Assembly: GCA_017454915.1 (NCBI GenBank)
Contig: JAFTCC010000056.1
Span: 1-64,000 of the forward strand
Direction: 5' to 3'
DNA length: 64,000 nt
From: Paludibacteraceae bacterium
GTDB taxonomy: Bacteria > Bacteroidota > Bacteroidia > Bacteroidales > Paludibacteraceae
In this document: piece by piece, positions 1 to 7,608 of the stretch
Layout: every line of letters starts with the position of its first letter
Numbering within the stretch: the first letter of the stretch is position 1
Translations under genes and position numbers: made by a program
The notes under the pieces: generated by a model
What the model was told of the DNA's origin: nothing
Seen by the model: the letters and a program-made list of their open reading frames with translations, nothing else
Databases searched by the model: none

Positions 1-50
1 CTTTTTAGTACGAACATACATAGCATCACTTTTTTATTCTAAAAAGGCTT

Positions 51-81
51 GCGCCACCCAAAATAAGGTGGCGCAAAATTA
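51..81 (-). promoter_or_regulatory. Possible leftward promoter and hairpin at window edge
   Basis: The minus strand shows a perfect -7 type box TAATTTTG (81 to 74) followed by an 8-bp inverted repeat (51-58 with 67-74, GCGCCACC/GGTGGCGC) and then AAGCCTTTTT. It may be the start of a leftward transcript whose gene lies outside the window (an ATG reading leftward is at about 22-20), or the hairpin may be the terminator of the deacetylase-like gene that ends at 232. I saw no convincing -33 element. Positions 82-231 hold nothing else that I can recognise. Confidence 0.3.
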
Positions 82-231
82 CAAATAATTATTTATTAAG
101 AAATTATATTTTGACTATTTTTTGAGTGACGAAGTCAGGAAGCGTTGTCCACAATGCGGAAGAATGTATTGCCGGTCCGTTGAATAGGAGATGTTAAAAA
201 ATTTTCTGGAAAAAGAGCGTTGCCGTGTCTT

Positions 232-1620
232 TTACAGCAGTTGGAGCAGGGCAGGGTAGAGGTCGCGGTGATATGATGGAATTGGGTTGGCGGATGACGT
301 GTCAGTGCGGAAGCTGTTGTTGTGCCATAGCATGTTGAGTTCTCCGCCAAAGTGTCTCACTTGTTGTATCATGTTTTTCGCGTAATCGTAGGCTCCGTAG
401 TAGTCGAGGTTCATGTATCGTTTTTCGCTAAGCGTTACGTCCATGAGTGTGAGCGGATGAATGGTGAGGCTTGTGTCCAGCCATTTATAAGGCAAGCATG
501 TGCCAGTGCGGAAACCTGCCATATCGGCGAATGCGAGTGTGAAGTCGTCAGTGATGCCGTATTGTGCAAGTGTGTCGTAGTGTGTGTTACGCAGGTAGTG
601 CGCTCGGTGTAGTCGCCAAGGAGTATCGTTGTAACCGCATAGTGAGCATTCCTGCTTAAATGCCTCAAGGTCTATTAATGTCTGCTCATCGTTCCCTGCC
701 GACGCGTAACTGCTGTGCCAGCCTATGGAGTAGCCGTTGTCGCTGATGAGTTGCCGCAAGAGTTTCACGTCAATGTCGTTGAATCCATAAACAGGTCTGT
801 CGTAGCGACTTTGTGCACGGCGGTTGGACTTGAGGAAATAAATGACTTGAGCATTGTGTACTTGGTTGTCCCACAGCATCATGTCGTTGAACGTAAATAG
901 TGGGTCGCTGTTGGCACTACGGGTGTGTGCCTTCCAAGCAGCAGCCAGTTCGTTACCCATGTCAGCGGGCTTATTAAGTGGCGTTGCAATGCTTGTTAAA
1001 GAACGTTTAACAGCTCCTAAAACGCCACGTACGCTGCGGTAGAGCGTGACGTTGTCAACATCGTGCGTGAGATAAATCTTGTTTATCCGCTCATTAGGAT
1101 TGGGCAGGTTGAGCAGTCCGCGCAGCCACTCTCCATATTCGTCAAGCACCGCGCGGTGCATAAAGCCATGGCGGAACGCTAATGATTCTCTTGCGGGGAA
1201 GCGTCCGTGCTCGTCTCGTTTTTGATTAAGCCTCTCTTCAATGCGGAAGAGAAAAAAATAAGCTGTGGCAATCACGTCCGAGTGCACAACTACGGTGTCC
1301 CCGATGCGTTCCACGTCTTTTGAGCCAAACAGAACAGGCAGGTTGCACGGCATACCCTGTGTATCGTATTTACCTGTTTTTATCCAGTCTTTGATTTGCG
1401 GTACGGCTTCCATACCCTCAAATGCCGCTTTCTCTCTGTTGCAGTCGCCATTGTTGCGTTCTGCTTTTTGTGGTGTGCCGAGTCCGCACCCTTCGCAGGG
1501 CACAATGACAAGACGGTATTTAGCGAACTCGTCAGGTGTGGCGGTATAGCCCACCATGTGGTGCGGCATAGTTCCGCGAAGCAGAATGTCAAGAATGGTA
1601 TTTAAGATTTGCGGTGACAT
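232..1620 (-). CDS. Polysaccharide deacetylase-like protein
   Basis: This encodes a 462-residue protein. About residue 185 carries KIYLTHDVD, which matches the first metal-binding motif (TxDD/HDVD) of NodB-type carbohydrate esterase family 4 deacetylases; a later YSIGWHSS segment fits the H-containing second motif. The N-terminal ~170 residues are a separate domain, as in the long deacetylase-like proteins of Bacteroidota whose substrate is unknown. No signal peptide is visible, so a cytoplasmic role, perhaps on a surface-polysaccharide precursor, is an inference. It is the last gene of an apparent leftward run; meaB ends only 19 nt upstream of its ATG. Family assignment is fairly sure, substrate is not. 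Confidence 0.7.
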   Translation of the reverse strand: MSPQILNTILDILLRGTMPHHMVGYTATPDEFAKYRLVIVPCEGCGLGTPQKAERNNGDCNREKAAFEGMEAVPQIKDWIKTGKYDTQGMPCNLPVLFGSKDVERIGDTVVVHSDVIATAYFFLFRIEERLNQKRDEHGRFPARESLAFRHGFMHRAVLDEYGEWLRGLLNLPNPNERINKIYLTHDVDNVTLYRSVRGVLGAVKRSLTSIATPLNKPADMGNELAAAWKAHTRSANSDPLFTFNDMMLWDNQVHNAQVIYFLKSNRRAQSRYDRPVYGFNDIDVKLLRQLISDNGYSIGWHSSYASAGNDEQTLIDLEAFKQECSLCGYNDTPWRLHRAHYLRNTHYDTLAQYGITDDFTLAFADMAGFRTGTCLPYKWLDTSLTIHPLTLMDVTLSEKRYMNLDYYGAYDYAKNMIQQVRHFGGELNMLWHNNSFRTDTSSANPIPSYHRDLYPALLQLL

Positions 1621-1639
1621 GGGTTGCTACTAAGCTGGT

Positions 1640-2725
1640 TTATTTGCCAAAGTACTGCGTGAGGAGTCGGTTGGCGGCAACGAAACTGCTTATTTCGTCG
1701 TTGAGCACTAACTTTTCGTATGCTTCAAGTTTGGCGGCAATGTCAGGGTTGTTGTAGAAGTTCCGTTTGAGGTGCTCGTTGATGGTTTCGTACATCCAGT
1801 ATTTTGACTGCTGGTTACGTTTGTGCTGAAAATATCCGTTTTGTTTGGTGAAGTTGATGTATTCTTCGACCATTTGCCATATTTCTTTAACTCCAGTTTC
1901 CTCTACTGACGAGCATGCGAGGGCGTGTGGTGTCCATCCCGACTCATGGGCTGGGAACAGGTGCAGGGCGTTGTCGAACTGTGCGCGTGCCATGCGAGCT
2001 TTCTCCACATTATTGCCGTCGCATTTGTTGATGGCAATGCCGTCAGCCATTTCCATTATTCCGCGCTTGATTCCTTGAAGTTCGTCCCCGGTTCCGGCCA
2101 GTTGCAGGAGCAGGAAGAAATCGACCATGCTGTGTACTGCGGTTTCACTTTGTCCTACACCTACCGTTTCCACAAATATTGTGTCAAATCCTGCGGCTTC
2201 GCATAATACTATAGTTTCTCTTGTTTTTCTCGCCACGCCCCCAAGCGAGCCTGCAGAAGGGCTGGGCCGTATAAAGGCTTGGGATGCAGCAGACAGCCTT
2301 TCCATTCGTGTCTTGTCGCCGAGTATGCTTCCTTTAGAACGCTCTGAGCTTGGGTCAATGGCAAGCACTGCAAGCCGGTGCCCCGCATCCACGAGTTGCA
2401 TTCCGAGGGCTTCGATGAAAGTGCTCTTGCCTGCTCCCGGCACGCCAGTGATGCCGAGCCGCACGGCATTGCCGGAGTGCGGCAGACAGCGTTCAATAAC
2501 TTGTTGCGCTAACTGTTGGTCGCTATCAAGGCTGCTCTCAATCAGGGTAACAGCCTGGCCAAGGATGCTGATATTGCCTTGCAGGATTCCGTCAACATAT
2601 TGTTCAGGCGTATAGCGCACGCGCGTCCTTTTAGGGCGCGCGTATGGGTTTATCTTAGGTGCTTCAGCAACACCATCGTTTACTGTTAGACCGATATGCT
2701 GAGGGTCATTTTCAGGATGATACAT
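1640..2725 (-). CDS. meaB: MeaB/ArgK-family GTPase, methylmalonyl-CoA mutase chaperone
   Basis: The 361-residue product is a G3E-class P-loop GTPase. Visible motifs are the Walker A loop GITGVPGAGKST (about residue 92), the downstream IDPSSERSKGSILGDKTRM segment typical of MeaB, the switch motif FVETVGVGQSE, and the guanine-specificity motif NKCDG. MeaB proteins gate loading and protect adenosylcobalamin-dependent methylmalonyl-CoA mutase, the propionate/succinate route of many Bacteroidales. No mutase gene is in this window, so the partner must lie elsewhere. It sits 32 nt downstream of a DUF1573 gene in the same direction. Length matches the family (about 330-370). The ~60-residue N-terminal extension before the core is usual for the Bacteroidota members. 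Confidence 0.92.
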   Translation of the reverse strand: MYHPENDPQHIGLTVNDGVAEAPKINPYARPKRTRVRYTPEQYVDGILQGNISILGQAVTLIESSLDSDQQLAQQVIERCLPHSGNAVRLGITGVPGAGKSTFIEALGMQLVDAGHRLAVLAIDPSSERSKGSILGDKTRMERLSAASQAFIRPSPSAGSLGGVARKTRETIVLCEAAGFDTIFVETVGVGQSETAVHSMVDFFLLLQLAGTGDELQGIKRGIMEMADGIAINKCDGNNVEKARMARAQFDNALHLFPAHESGWTPHALACSSVEETGVKEIWQMVEEYINFTKQNGYFQHKRNQQSKYWMYETINEHLKRNFYNNPDIAAKLEAYEKLVLNDEISSFVAANRLLTQYFGK

Positions 2726-2757
2726 TGCAGTTAATTACAATTTATATACTGACAATT

Positions 2758-3846
2758 TTATTCTTCAATAGTCCATGTTACAGCTATGATAACATTGGAG
2801 TGGTTGGGGTCGTTGGTGATTAAGTTAACACTGCGCTTGTAGGCTTGTGGAGCGAGTTTGTCAGTGTCAATTGAGAATACCAAATCAGTTTTTTTGCCAG
2901 GGGCGAGTGAGGTCTTTTTGGCTGTAACGGTCATTTCGTCGGAGTGCTTGATAATCCGTCTGATGAGTAGCGGAGATTTGGCGCCTTGGTTTGAAATCTG
3001 CAGTTTTGCTGCTTTTAGACCGCCTTTTTTCAGCGTGCCGAGGTTTACAGTGTTACCTTTGAGCTCGCAAATAGGAGCATTGCGTTTGTCCTGTTCGCTC
3101 ATTTTGCTGAAATCTTCAACAACGTTGCCTGACAGCACAATGCGGTATTCGTCGCCTTCCATCACTTTGCCGTTAATAACGAGTTGTCCGTAAGCGGTGA
3201 ATGGTCCCCATGTTTTTGCTTCTTCGGTATTGAAATTCAATTTGATTACAGCTTCTGCACCCTCTTTATCGAGTTGTTTGGGCTCGTCGTCGGAGGTAAT
3301 GTATTTTTCATCAAAATGTACTCCTACGGTGATTGGTTTGTCAGAAATGTTAGCGAGTTTCAGTTGCCCAGCTCTGATGTCACCAAAGTTGATGTTGCCC
3401 AATCCTACTGCACGGTTGTGGAGTCCTACCGCTCCTGCTTTGACAGGATACCTGTCGGCGGTTTTAGCAGGCTTGGGGGTTACAGTTCCATGTATGCTCA
3501 ATCGCACTGTTTCGGCAGTGGCGTTGCTGCTAACGGTGATGGTTTTGTTAAAGCTTCCTGGGCGTCCTGCGGGATTGTATGTAGCGGTTACGATACCTTT
3601 TTGTCCTGGTTCTACAGGCTCTTTGGTCCAGTTAGGCGTCGTGCATCCGCAACTTGCGCGCACATTGCTGATTAGAAGTGGTGTGGCTCCGGTGTTGGTA
3701 AACTCAAATGTGTGAGTAACTCGTCCTCCCTCTTCGGGTATTGTGCCAAAGTCGTGTGAGGTCTCAACGAATTCGATGACAGGCTTTTGCGCAAATGTGA
3801 TAGCCGCCACCAGTGATAACATACTTAAGAATATGCTGCGTTTCAT
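2758..3846 (-). CDS. Exported DUF1573 protein, three Ig-like segments
   Basis: This encodes 362 residues beginning with a Sec signal peptide (MKRSIFLSMLSLVAAITFAQ, cleavage after about residue 19). Residues ~22-120 form a DUF1573 domain with the diagnostic RASCGCTTPNW and YNPAGRPGSFNKTI segments; about residues 130-360 look like two further ASH/Ig-like beta-sandwich segments (NFGDIRAGQL..., NLGTLKKGGL...). DUF1573 proteins are periplasmic or outer-membrane-associated in Bacteroidota and their function is unknown. The gene lies 13 nt downstream of a 131-residue paralogue that matches its first domain closely, in protein and DNA, indicating local duplication. Function remains unassigned. Confidence 0.8.
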   Translation of the reverse strand: MKRSIFLSMLSLVAAITFAQKPVIEFVETSHDFGTIPEEGGRVTHTFEFTNTGATPLLISNVRASCGCTTPNWTKEPVEPGQKGIVTATYNPAGRPGSFNKTITVSSNATAETVRLSIHGTVTPKPAKTADRYPVKAGAVGLHNRAVGLGNINFGDIRAGQLKLANISDKPITVGVHFDEKYITSDDEPKQLDKEGAEAVIKLNFNTEEAKTWGPFTAYGQLVINGKVMEGDEYRIVLSGNVVEDFSKMSEQDKRNAPICELKGNTVNLGTLKKGGLKAAKLQISNQGAKSPLLIRRIIKHSDEMTVTAKKTSLAPGKKTDLVFSIDTDKLAPQAYKRSVNLITNDPNHSNVIIAVTWTIEE

Positions 3847-3859
3847 GACTCACTCCCAA

Positions 3860-4255
3860 TTAGTTGTTTTCTTCTGTTGCTTTCGGTAAAACTTCGCCTG
3901 TAATTTTTATTTCTGTTACGTCAGGCTCGGTGTTTGCAGTAATGAACACAGTTTTTGTGAAGCCTCCTGGGCGTCCTGCGGGATTGTACGTTACTGTTAT
4001 TTCAGCCTGTTGTCCTGGTTCAACTGGCTCTTTAGGCCAACTTGGGGTTGTGCAGCCACAGCTTGCCCTCACGTTGGTCAGTATCAACGTGGCGTCGCCG
4101 GTGTTGGTGAACACAAACACATGAGAAACTCTTCCTCCGTCTTCCGGAACTTGACCGAAATTGTAGAGTTTTTCCTCAAAACTGATGACAGGTTTCTGCG
4201 CCATAGCTGTCAGGGCGAAAATTGCCATAAGGCAAGCCATAAAGATTTTTTTCAT
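3860..4255 (-). CDS. Small exported DUF1573 protein
   Basis: This encodes 131 residues: a signal peptide (MKKIFMACLMAIFALTAMAQ) followed by a single DUF1573 domain. The core segments TNVRASCGCTTPSWPKEPVEPGQ and YNPAGRPGGFTKTV are nearly identical to those in the first domain of the next gene. One CGC cysteine pair is conserved in both copies. It is 75 nt from the RluA-type gene upstream and 13 nt from the larger paralogue downstream, so co-transcription is likely. I found no perfect promoter box in the 4256-4330 gap, which is T- and A-rich. Confidence 0.8.
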   Translation of the reverse strand: MKKIFMACLMAIFALTAMAQKPVISFEEKLYNFGQVPEDGGRVSHVFVFTNTGDATLILTNVRASCGCTTPSWPKEPVEPGQQAEITVTYNPAGRPGGFTKTVFITANTEPDVTEIKITGEVLPKATEENN

Positions 4256-4330
4256 AATGTATGTTTTTTTTTGAATTTTATAATCTGTATTGTTTCAATC
4301 AAAGACTATGCCATTTACCCCAAATAAAAT

Positions 4331-5287
4331 CTATTGCCTGATTTGTGTCTCATGAAATAGCGCGAGCATGTCGCGCGGAACAGGGGTCTCGAAGTGCATT
4401 GTCTGACCAGTTTTCGGGTGCTTAAATTCCAGAATCCGTGCGTGGAGCGCCAGCCTGTCGAGCGATGCGCTTGGCCCGGAACCGTATTTCCTGTCTCCAA
4501 CTACCGGGTGCCCTATTGCCTGAAGGTGAACGCGGATTTGGTTGGTGCGTCCAGTGTCAAGGTGAAGCTCCAGCAGACTATATTGCGGGGTTTGTTTGAT
4601 GATGCGATAATGCGTAACAGCCAGTTTCCCCCCGTTGTCGTATGCTGATGAGTAAACACGTATGCTCTTGGGGTTTTCAGTGAGCCACGATGTTATGGTG
4701 TAACTCTTACCGTCACTCTCCAATTTTGCGGATGGTTTAGGCAGATTAATTTTAGACGCATCCCCGTCGCTCACAGCGACGTATGTGCGCAATGTGACGA
4801 TTTCACGCCAGTAATCGCGCATATATTCTTGCGTCTCACGGCTACGTGCAAACACAAGCAGTCCTGAGGTTTCGCGGTCAAGCCGGTGTACGACGTAAAC
4901 ACCTCCGCGCGGCTCGTTTTGTCTCACATATTGCTTGAGCAGGGAGAATACTGTCGTTTCCGCGCTGTTGAGGTTGGTGGCTACTGTCAGCAAACCGCAT
5001 TTTTTTTCGACAACGATGATGTCGTTATCCTCATATACTACACGTAGTTTCGGGTGCTTAAGCTCTTGCTTGCCCATTCCGCTGCTCACGGTAACGGTAT
5101 CGCTCTCTTTGAGCTGGTAGTTATGCTGGGTTTCGATGTGCCCGTTGACGCTCACGCGCCGCTGGCTCAACAACTGCTTGACGGAAGTCCGTTTCATTCC
5201 TCCCATCTTTTGTAGCAGAAAATCGAGCAGCTCCGCATCTGCGCCGACGCGCAGCAAGGTCTTTTTTATTTCGGGTTTGCGTGGCAT
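4331..5287 (-). CDS. RluA-family pseudouridine synthase with S4 domain
   Basis: The 318-residue product converts uridine to pseudouridine in rRNA or tRNA. An S4-like RNA-binding domain covers roughly residues 15-75 (KQLLSQRRVSVNGHIETQHNYQLKESD). The catalytic motif VHRLDRETSGLLVFA at about residue 135 contains the essential Asp of the RluA family, and the C-terminal TGRTNQIRVHLQAIGHPVVGDRKYG block is also conserved. Which RNA it modifies (RluC/RluD-like) cannot be decided by eye. A perfect -7 box TAACTTTG lies at 5320-5313 on the minus strand, 25 nt before the ATG, making this the likely first gene of the leftward run down to 232. Confidence 0.9.
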   Translation of the reverse strand: MPRKPEIKKTLLRVGADAELLDFLLQKMGGMKRTSVKQLLSQRRVSVNGHIETQHNYQLKESDTVTVSSGMGKQELKHPKLRVVYEDNDIIVVEKKCGLLTVATNLNSAETTVFSLLKQYVRQNEPRGGVYVVHRLDRETSGLLVFARSRETQEYMRDYWREIVTLRTYVAVSDGDASKINLPKPSAKLESDGKSYTITSWLTENPKSIRVYSSAYDNGGKLAVTHYRIIKQTPQYSLLELHLDTGRTNQIRVHLQAIGHPVVGDRKYGSGPSASLDRLALHARILEFKHPKTGQTMHFETPVPRDMLALFHETQIRQ

Positions 5288-5353
5288 TGTCCTGTCTAAA
5301 GTTTGTAACTTGCAAAGTTACTGATTTTTTTTTACATAAAAAAGCATAGAAAA

Positions 5354-5385
5354 TTTTGAGTTTTCAAAATAATATCGTACCTTTG
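5354..5385 (+). promoter_or_regulatory. Promoter of tRNA-Met
   Basis: TTTTG at 5354-5358 and the -7 box TACCTTTG at 5378-5385 are separated by 19 nt, the arrangement expected for the Bacteroidota primary sigma factor. The tRNA begins 20 nt after the box. Confidence 0.7.
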
Positions 5386-5405
5386 CACTCGCTTTTGACC
5401 CAAAT

Positions 5406-5479
5406 GGCGCGATAGCTCAGCTGGTTAGAGCGCATGATTCATAATCATGAGGTCCCCAGTTCAATCCTGGGTCGCGCTA
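5406..5479 (+). tRNA. tRNA-Met (CAT), probably elongator
   Basis: The sequence folds as a cloverleaf: acceptor stem 5406-5412 with 5472-5478 (first pair G-U), anticodon stem 5433-5437/5445-5449 with loop TTCATAA and anticodon CAT at 5440-5442, and T arm 5455-5459/5467-5471 with loop TTCAATC. The discriminator is A5479 and CCA is not encoded. The paired 5' end argues against an initiator tRNA. A lysidine-modified tRNA-Ile2 also has a CAT anticodon and cannot be excluded by eye. Confidence 0.9.
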
Positions 5480-5526
5480 CACGAAAGAAAAGAGGATGTC
5501 ACCATCCTCTTTTTTATTTTTGCGCA

Positions 5527-5557
5527 TTGCGTATTTATTTAAAAATGCGTAACTTTG
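5527..5557 (+). promoter_or_regulatory. Promoter of sppA
   Basis: TTG at 5527-5529 and the -7 box TAACTTTG at 5550-5557 are 20 nt apart; the ATG of sppA follows 25 nt after the box. Confidence 0.65.
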
Positions 5558-5582
5558 CGCTAACTAATAATTCCTATTGATT

Positions 5583-7343
5583 ATGAAAGACTTTCTAAAG
5601 TACATGCTGGCGTGCTTTTGCGCCTTGTTTCTCGTCAATGTGTTGTTGACGGTGGTTTTTGTTATAACGCTGATTGGTGCGGCTTTTTCTGGCAGCGGTG
5701 CCCAGAAGGTCAGCCCAAATTCGGTGTATCAGATAGACCTAAAAGGTGTGCTTGAAGAACGAGCTTCAGAGGATCCTATGGCGAGCGTCCAAAGCGCTAT
5801 GATGGGCAAGGAAAGCGAGAGTGTGCTTGGTCTAAACGATTTGTTGGACAACATTCGCAAGGCCAAGGCTAATGACAACATAAAAGGTATTTATCTTCAT
5901 GGTGGCGAATTGAGCGGCGGACTGGCATCGATGCGCGAGGTTCGTAATGCGCTGCTTGACTTCAAGTCTGCTGGCAAGTTCATTTACGCGTATGCCGATC
6001 AGTATGGTCAGGCCAACTATTACCTTGCGTCAGTTGCCGACTCGTTGTTTATCAACCCGTACGGTGAACTGGCGTGGCATGGTATGTCATACGTGTCGAG
6101 TTTCTACAAGACCCTCGCTGATAATCTTGGTATTGACGTCCAGATTTTCAGGGTTGGCACGTACAAATCTGCCGTTGAGCCCTTTATGCTCACAGGAATG
6201 AGCGAGGCCAACAAGGAGCAGACGAAGGTGATGATAGACGGCTTGTGGTCTTTGATATGCAGGGAAACAGCGGAGGCTCGTGGCATAGCCGTGGACAGCC
6301 TCAATGCCTATGCCGACTTGGACATGGACTTTGCGGCACCAGAAGAGTATCTCCGTCGGGGGTTTGCTGACAAACTGCTTTATGAGCAGGACATGGATTC
6401 AGTGCTTGCTCATGCTGTGGGCGACAAAGACTTCAAAGTGCTGACACATAGCAAAATGTGTAATGTTGAGGCGAAAAAGAAAACGTCAGACAACAAAATA
6501 GCCGTTTTCTATGCCTATGGCGATATAGTGGATAGCGGCACGAGCGGCATAGTTGGTGAGGACGTTGTTGAGGAATTGCGTAAAGTGGCTGACGATAAGG
6601 ATATTAAAGCGGTTGTTTTGCGTGTCAACTCACCTGGCGGTAGCGCTTTTGCAAGCGAGCAGATATGGTATGCCATCACTCAACTTAAGCACCAGAAACC
6701 CCTTGTGGTAAGCATGGGCGACTATGCTGCATCTGGCGGCTACTATATTTCATGCGCAGCCGACAGCATCTTTGCACAGCCCTCCACGCTGACAGGCTCT
6801 ATAGGCATTTTCGGATTGATACCTAATTTCAAGCGCTTGATGGACCGCATAGGCATAACCCATGACGGCGTTAAGACGCACCAATTTTCTGATTTGCAGG
6901 AGCGGCTGGCAGTGGGCACTCCTGATGACGCTGTCCGCGAGCAGGTACAGCAATCGGTTAACCGCGGTTACGACCAGTTTACACGTCGTTGTGCTGACGG
7001 ACGCGGGCTGACTCAGGACTCTATTTTCGCAATCGCAAGCGGACGCGTGTGGACGGGTGAAGATGCGTTGAGGATTGGACTGGTTGACAAACTCGGCTAT
7101 CTCGATGATGCAATTAAGAGCGCTGCCGCACTCGCAGGTATCGAAGAATACGAGGTAAAAGAGTGCCCTGCTGAAAAGACGTGGCAGGAAAAACTTATGA
7201 AGCAGCTTGACTTAGAGAGTGTAATGATGCGTCGCATGGAAGGCCGCCTCTCGCCGCAATACCGTCAGATGATTGACGTGCTCACGCATACCGAGCGTTA
7301 TTCTGGAGTTCAGGCTCGAATGGAAGGTGTCGTGAATTTCTGA
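5583..7343 (+). CDS. sppA: Signal peptide peptidase SppA, 67K type
   Basis: This encodes 586 residues with a single N-terminal membrane anchor (residues ~7-36), followed by two tandem S49 peptidase-like domains as in the E. coli 67-kDa enzyme. Both residues of the Ser/Lys dyad are visible: Lys195 in GTYKSAVEPF in the first half and Ser384 in GDYAASGGYYIS in the second half. The enzyme degrades cleaved signal peptides in the membrane. I chose the ATG at 5583; an in-frame TTG two codons upstream is less likely. It is monocistronic between tRNA-Met and tRNA-Pro, with its own promoter. No terminator is obvious before tRNA-Pro. Confidence 0.95.
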   Translation: MKDFLKYMLACFCALFLVNVLLTVVFVITLIGAAFSGSGAQKVSPNSVYQIDLKGVLEERASEDPMASVQSAMMGKESESVLGLNDLLDNIRKAKANDNIKGIYLHGGELSGGLASMREVRNALLDFKSAGKFIYAYADQYGQANYYLASVADSLFINPYGELAWHGMSYVSSFYKTLADNLGIDVQIFRVGTYKSAVEPFMLTGMSEANKEQTKVMIDGLWSLICRETAEARGIAVDSLNAYADLDMDFAAPEEYLRRGFADKLLYEQDMDSVLAHAVGDKDFKVLTHSKMCNVEAKKKTSDNKIAVFYAYGDIVDSGTSGIVGEDVVEELRKVADDKDIKAVVLRVNSPGGSAFASEQIWYAITQLKHQKPLVVSMGDYAASGGYYISCAADSIFAQPSTLTGSIGIFGLIPNFKRLMDRIGITHDGVKTHQFSDLQERLAVGTPDDAVREQVQQSVNRGYDQFTRRCADGRGLTQDSIFAIASGRVWTGEDALRIGLVDKLGYLDDAIKSAAALAGIEEYEVKECPAEKTWQEKLMKQLDLESVMMRRMEGRLSPQYRQMIDVLTHTERYSGVQARMEGVVNF

Positions 7344-7378
7344 TTATAAGTTTTTTTTAATAAAAATCCCAGAAATGA

Positions 7379-7410
7379 TTTTGTCGTTTGTGAATTTATT
7401 GCTACCTTTG
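7379..7410 (+). promoter_or_regulatory. Promoter of tRNA-Pro
   Basis: TTTTG at 7379-7383 lies 19 nt before the -7 box TACCTTTG (7403-7410). A second TTTG at 7387-7390 stands exactly 12 nt before the box, a spacing that recurs at other promoters in this window. Confidence 0.7.
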
Positions 7411-7451
7411 CAGTCGCTTTTGAGCAGTTGCGGTTACTTGACCGTAACTTT

Positions 7452-7524
7452 CGGGGCGTGGCGCAGTTGGTAGCGCACCTGGTTTGGGACCAGGGGGTCG
7501 CAAGTTCGAGTCTTGTCACCCCGA
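7452..7524 (+). tRNA. tRNA-Pro (TGG)
   Basis: Cloverleaf with acceptor stem 7452-7458/7517-7523, anticodon stem 7478-7482/7490-7494 with loop TTTGGGA and anticodon TGG at 7485-7487, and T arm 7500-7504/7512-7516 with loop TTCGAGT. The start CGGGG is typical of tRNA-Pro. The acceptor stem has one C-A mismatch (7457 with 7518). CCA is not encoded. Confidence 0.92.
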
Positions 7525-7544
7525 CAGACAAATCTAATTAGTAA

Positions 7545-7584
7545 GAAATCCCTCTCAACACATTGAGAGGGATTTCTTTTTTTT
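7545..7584. terminator. Bidirectional terminator between tRNA-Pro and trpB2
   Basis: A 14-bp perfect stem (7545-7558 with 7563-7576, GAAATCCCTCTCAA/TTGAGAGGGATTTC) is followed by eight T on the plus strand. It ends the tRNA-Pro transcript and lies 25 nt beyond the trpB2 stop on the opposite strand, so it probably serves both. Confidence 0.85.
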
Positions 7585-7608
7585 GCTTCGTTATTTATGT
7601 TCAATCGT

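Noticed and set aside
1..30. Start of a leftward gene at the window edge
   Set aside because: Seven codons after a possible ATG are too few to support a coding call; kept only as a low-confidence promoter.
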